From: Brevipalpus yothersi
Taxonomy: Eukaryota > Arthropoda > Arachnida > Trombidiformes > Tenuipalpidae
Reading direction: 5' to 3'
Assembly: GCA_003956705.1 (NCBI GenBank)
Contig: QZCP01000046.1
Coordinates: 99,605 to 163,604 of the forward strand
Length of the DNA stretch: 64,000 nucleotides
Shown piece after piece: positions 60,620 to 64,000 of the stretch. Made by a program: the position numbers and the translations under genes. A model generated the notes under the pieces. That model was not told the DNA's origin and did not search any database. It saw nothing but the letters and a program-made list of their open reading frames with translations. How positions within the stretch are numbered: position 1 is the stretch's first letter; each line of letters opens with the position of its first letter.

Positions 60620-60913
60620 CAGCTGGTTAGTTTACTCTATGATGTTGGGTTCTTGTATTCTATTGTCAAACAATGGAAATTGGGCCTTAAAATCTATAAC
60701 GTGGCAGTTCGCGTTGCTGTTGTACTGTCAGCAATCGCTCTCATTTTTTGCCTTGGTGCTATAGCATTTGAAAGTGGCCAGGAAAACGCGAAAATTACCC
60801 CAGAATTGACCAGTCTAGTTGCTATTCACCTGCTTTTCTATATAGTGCAAGCTTATTTGTTACGAAAATATCTCTCCCAAATCGAACAGAACGAAGGATA
60901 CACTTCTCCTTGA
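60400..60913 (+). CDS. Unknown four-helix membrane protein (intact copy)
   Basis: Two exons, 60400-60525 and 60623-60913, splice in frame to 138 residues. Four hydrophobic segments are visible at about residues 10-33 (FILTVIAASLVVIGTLQLIF), 41-60, 72-94 (VAVRVAVVLSAIALIFCLGA) and 110-130, with short loops and a polar tail ending EGYTSP. The shape resembles small four-span families (tetraspanin-like, CMTM-like), but I see no diagnostic motif such as CCG, and I assign no family. The intron contains a 37-bp CT microsatellite. Paralogues: a truncated copy at 59023 and a copy at 63821 that runs off the window. Confidence 0.78.
60578..60614. repeat. CT dinucleotide microsatellite
   Basis: An uninterrupted CT run inside the single intron of the four-helix gene, just before the 3' splice site, so it also serves as polypyrimidine tract. 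Confidence 0.95.
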
Positions 60914-61261
60914 AAGAATAATTTTTCTTGCCATCGTTTGATCTCTGTGTAAATTTTCTTTTCCAAAATTCTTAGTAGAACCAGTGACTTTTAGTTTAAA
61001 CATCATGCAAACGCACCATCATCATCATCATCTTTGATTAAATATATATTCTCATACTAACTAAATCTGCTTGAATTGCTCAGAAACTGGGCACTGTTGT
61101 ACTTCCATTCAATAATAAACCTCCTCTCGATCTGGGAAGATAGAGAGATTATTGTACAGTGAGTCATATCGTTTAATGAATTATTCGAGTGATTAACACT
61201 CATGATGTAGTAGCTATTGGAAGAAAAGTTTCTAGAGTATAATTTCTAGAAATGATGTGAG
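60914..61261. other. Convergent 3' region
   Basis: Spacer between the four-helix gene (+) and MOB4 (-). It contains a CAT/CAC run near 61013-61030 and AATAAA-like sequence near 61110. No coding signal. Confidence 0.45.
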
Positions 61262-62023
61262 TTAAGCTTCACTTTCTTTCTCCGTAGTTGGGTTGGGGCT
61301 ATCAGTTGCTGGGATGGTTGATGGTATGGATTGTGCCTGTGGAGGTGATTGTGTATCAGGACTAGCTAATTCGGTGCTGATAGCTGTTTCTGGTCCAAAT
61401 ATTGGCACAATAAGATTATCTTTAGATACGAGATTATACTTAGTGACAAAGACTGTGAATCTTTTGCAAAGATGAGTTTGACTTTCAAATTCATCGAATA
61501 TAGATCGATGATGAAAGAAAGCATGTCCAAAAATTCGATACACTCGACGACATACGGATCCTAATTTTGCCACCGATGATTCTTTCATGGAAACCCTCGA
61601 AGGAAAGTATTTGCCATTATTAAGTAAACCGGATGCACCATCCAGAGTATGTCTAGTATAATCGATAGCGGAACATTCTTTGGGTGATTTATGAGCTGCA
61701 CACAAGAATATCCATTGTTCGGTGGCAGTCATTTGATTACAAGTTTTGGGATTACATTCCGTTTGCAATTTGACGGCAAGCTTATTGAGTTCCATACAAA
61801 ATTGGCGAAGATGTTCATACTTCCATGTGCCTTCCTCCTGTTGATCGGGTGGCTGAAGAATCTCATCAATATTGGCAGGATCTTTACGTAAAGTTTGCTG
61901 TATCAATTGTTGTACTGCCAAAGTTGAATCCATGTCCTCATACGATTCATCAGGCCAATTATTGAATTCACAACTCTTGATACCTTTACTGTTACGACGT
62001 ATTATCTCCGTTGACACTGCCAT
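61262..62023 (-). CDS. MOB4: MOB kinase activator-like 4 (phocein)
   Basis: A core subunit of STRIPAK, the striatin-PP2A complex that opposes Hippo kinases. A single-exon 253-residue protein; the family is about 225. Strong blocks are MDSTLAVQQLIQQ, TWKYEHLRQFCMELNKLAVK, QMTATEQWIFLCAAHKSPKE, CSAIDYTRHTLDGAS and YFPSRVSMKESSVAKLGSVC. Zinc ligands are Cys-x4-Cys in ECNPKTC and two His in HAFFHHR. The C-terminal extension (TQSPPQAQSIPSTIPATDSP) is Pro/Ser/Thr-rich and probably disordered, making the protein slightly longer than usual. It lacks introns, unlike most neighbours. Confidence 0.96.
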   Translation of the reverse strand: MAVSTEIIRRNSKGIKSCEFNNWPDESYEDMDSTLAVQQLIQQTLRKDPANIDEILQPPDQQEEGTWKYEHLRQFCMELNKLAVKLQTECNPKTCNQMTATEQWIFLCAAHKSPKECSAIDYTRHTLDGASGLLNNGKYFPSRVSMKESSVAKLGSVCRRVYRIFGHAFFHHRSIFDEFESQTHLCKRFTVFVTKYNLVSKDNLIVPIFGPETAISTELASPDTQSPPQAQSIPSTIPATDSPNPTTEKESEA

Positions 62024-63820
62024 TATGTAGTCACCACTATAATAAATTATTAACTATCTTAATTACTTATCGAATATCTAAATAAAAAATTGCACAATTT
62101 GAACGATCAATCCACAGAACAGGAAGATCTTGTCACAAAAAAATTAGTTCAACACCCTAAAATGATCCTCCCATGAGAGAGAGAGAACTCTCAATCGGTA
62201 TGAGTTCTTGGACAAGAATCTGTCAATCAAACTTCACTAAAAATCCCAAAAACATTAAGCAATCAATTCTATACTAATCAAATCATAATTTCATTCCAAA
62301 GGAAACAATATTCATCACCAAAAAAATTAATCTTTTTGTTTTGATTGACAAAAAAATTTTGACTCAAAAACAAAAAAAAATGTTTTCAATATTAGTCATA
62401 AATCTTCTCTCTAGATGGTGCTTACTTATGCTTAATCATGATTCATCGATAGTAGTGTCATCTATGGATCAACGTTACTACGTTTCGGAAAAAATTTTTT
62501 GCTCAGTTTGCTTAGTTTTATCTTGATGAACGTAGAAGTCATTATGAAGACTTAATTGTGTGAAGTGATTTGTTTTGATTTTGATTATGATTTATTTTTG
62601 ATAAATCCACAGACAGTCACACAAAAAGATTGGAAAATACAATACATTTCACGGATATAGTGTACCGGTTAGTATAGTGATCATAAAGTGATATCTTAAT
62701 TTTTGATAGTTTATGTATTGTATTTCGGTGTGATGTGTGTGAGTGTTTGATGTCTCTCAAGGATGAAAGTTGGGAGAATCATTATCATCATCTGCATTTT
62801 TTCGAATCAAAGAGTTAGCTTGTGATGGTGTATGACATTGAGACAATGTATATGTATTAGTATAGTAATGAGATTGAAAGTGAGAGGGGTAATGAAATGA
62901 ATGTCTATGTGTTTCTTTTCCTTCTCTTTCGGTATCATTAGTTGCCCCTCTATGGTCATACTGATAGTTTCCTATTCACATTGCAACGAATTGATGCAAC
63001 GAAAACATATAAAAGTGAATCACGATCATTACCATCATCGTGTTAGAATGTGTTTATTGATGAGCGTAATTTTTTCCGCATATTTTATCATCTACTTTGC
63101 CGATTAGTGATTAGCTAAGAAAGCTTTATCTTGAGCTTCTTTTTGTGAGTGTGTGAAGAATGAAATCGCTATTAAGCTATTGTAAAAAGAAAGAGAGAGA
63201 TAGAGATAACAAAAAAATTTAGAGCTTTTTATCGCTTGAGGAGGAAAAGTTTCGATTGAACTCTTCCGTCATGGAAAATGAACTATATGTAATCAGAAAA
63301 GCTCAAAAATTGGTACACATTTCACTTCCGTTATGGACTTGACAAACTTTTTTCTTCACTCAAATGAGAAGATGTAGTTTGTCGAAAGAATACCATGTTG
63401 AATTGATTGCTCTTTCTTTCTTTTTCTCTCTCTCTCTCTCTCTTTCTCTCTCTTTATTCTGGTTGAGTTGCTTTGGTTGCTTGAGCAGTAGAGTCTTTTA
63501 TTATTGTCGTGATTCTTCATGATTGATCAAAAAATTTTTCTCTCACACACTCTTACACAACATCTGATGATTGGGCTCGCAAATATTTGAGATTGAAATT
63601 CAATCATTCACTTCCATGAGTTGAATTTGCGATTCTCATCTTTCATAGAGTTTTTTTCAACAAATGCGATTCTGTTCAGAACTTCACATTGTCATCATAT
63701 TTCTATCAGAGACACGCATACACTCACACAATCAATATGATAATGAACTATGGATTATTTCTCTCCCATAGACACCAATTTTTCGTCCACAAGATTCAAA
63801 ATCTCTCTTAACAACAAATC
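62024..63820. other. Long stretch between MOB4 and the third four-helix copy
   Basis: About 1.8 kb AT-rich. A TC-rich patch occurs at 63412-63460. It should hold MOB4's promoter and the promoter of the gene at 63821. Frames here (for example 62901-63107) have poor coding character. Confidence 0.45.
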
Positions 63821-63946
63821 ATGGTTGAAATACACAGTAAAGCCAAAACTATCCTCACCGTTATTGCCGTCAGCTTGGTCGCTTTAAGTAGCTTTCAGTT
63901 AATCTTCACAATTTTTTATTCAGCTAAAGACCAAATAATTTGGGTG
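63821..63946 (+). CDS. Third copy of the four-helix membrane gene, exon 1 (runs off the window)
   Basis: ATG at 63821, 42 codons, ending at the same GT donor position as the intact copy (both first exons are 126 bp). SKAKTILTVIAVSLVALSSF and DQIIWV align with GKAQFILTVIAASLVV and DQIILL. The intron starts at 63947 (gtgagt) and continues out of the window, so whether the gene is intact cannot be judged here. Confidence 0.8.
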
Positions 63947-64000
63947 GTGAGTTTATCCACTCCTTATTCCGATTATGATAGATGTTTTTTGATTTTGCGT

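Overview
This is a nuclear, AT-rich, gene-dense eukaryotic window: about 23 protein-coding genes, one tRNA and several pseudogene fragments in 64 kb. Most multi-exon genes rebuild cleanly with GT-AG introns, many of them only 50-200 bp long. Animal-specific families (taranis/SERTAD, MOB4, KXD1, MEST, FAM76, a RAI1/TCF20-type ePHD, rabaptin) place it in Metazoa. The compactness, tiny introns, AT bias and Ser/Asn/His homopolymers suggest an arthropod, perhaps an acariform mite. That last step is an inference I could not test.

Layout. 1-908: unrecognised gene end, frame-broken. 1419-3052 (-): sorbitol dehydrogenase. 6398-9159 (+): ABHD1/ABHD3-type hydrolase, convergent with 9537-12533 (-), the ribosome quality control factor NEMF/Rqc2. 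13737-14561 (+): small RAI1/TCF20-like ePHD protein. 14975-16583 (-): MEST-like hydrolase. 16852-16923: tRNA-Pro(CGG). 17853-19605 (+): FAM76. 20416-22366 (-): an unknown membrane protein and an ELOVL-like protein without its histidine box. 22963-24726 (-): RTN4IP1. 25019-25947 (-): a small membrane-protein gene and its frameshifted neighbour. 27075-29393 (-): SERTA-domain protein (taranis-like) with a long GA-rich upstream region. 32030-33720: a decayed copy of the RTN4IP1/small-membrane-protein block. 33902-34510 (-): KXD1. 35406-36492 (-): S-formylglutathione hydrolase. 37670-41351 (-): SCAF1/PHRF1-like SR protein. 42019-44402 (+): GTPBP4/NOG1. 44942-45325 (+): ETFRF1. 45807-46945 (+): ornithine carrier. 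47305-50217 (-): two RNase T2 genes. 51432-54460 (+): P5C synthase. 56090-58244 (+): rabaptin with a C-terminal FYVE-like finger. 59023-60913 (+): dead and live copies of a new four-helix membrane family, with a third copy running off the end at 63821. 61262-62023 (-): MOB4.

Most genes are housekeeping and do not form one pathway. A short metabolic theme is visible: an ornithine carrier lies near P5C synthase, which makes the precursor of proline and ornithine, with two RNase T2 genes between them.

The most informative structure is a recurring mode of local duplication. In three places a copied block took a whole small membrane-anchored or secretory gene plus the edge of the neighbouring conserved gene: RTN4IP1, P5CS and rabaptin. 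The conserved edges decayed while the small gene became a paralogue or pseudogene. Other points worth following are the pseudo-ELOVL, the membrane-anchored RNase T2 pair with an intron difference, the four-copy 15-bp dyad upstream of rabaptin, and the unknown four-helix family. I see no defence island, CRISPR array or other convincing new multi-gene system.
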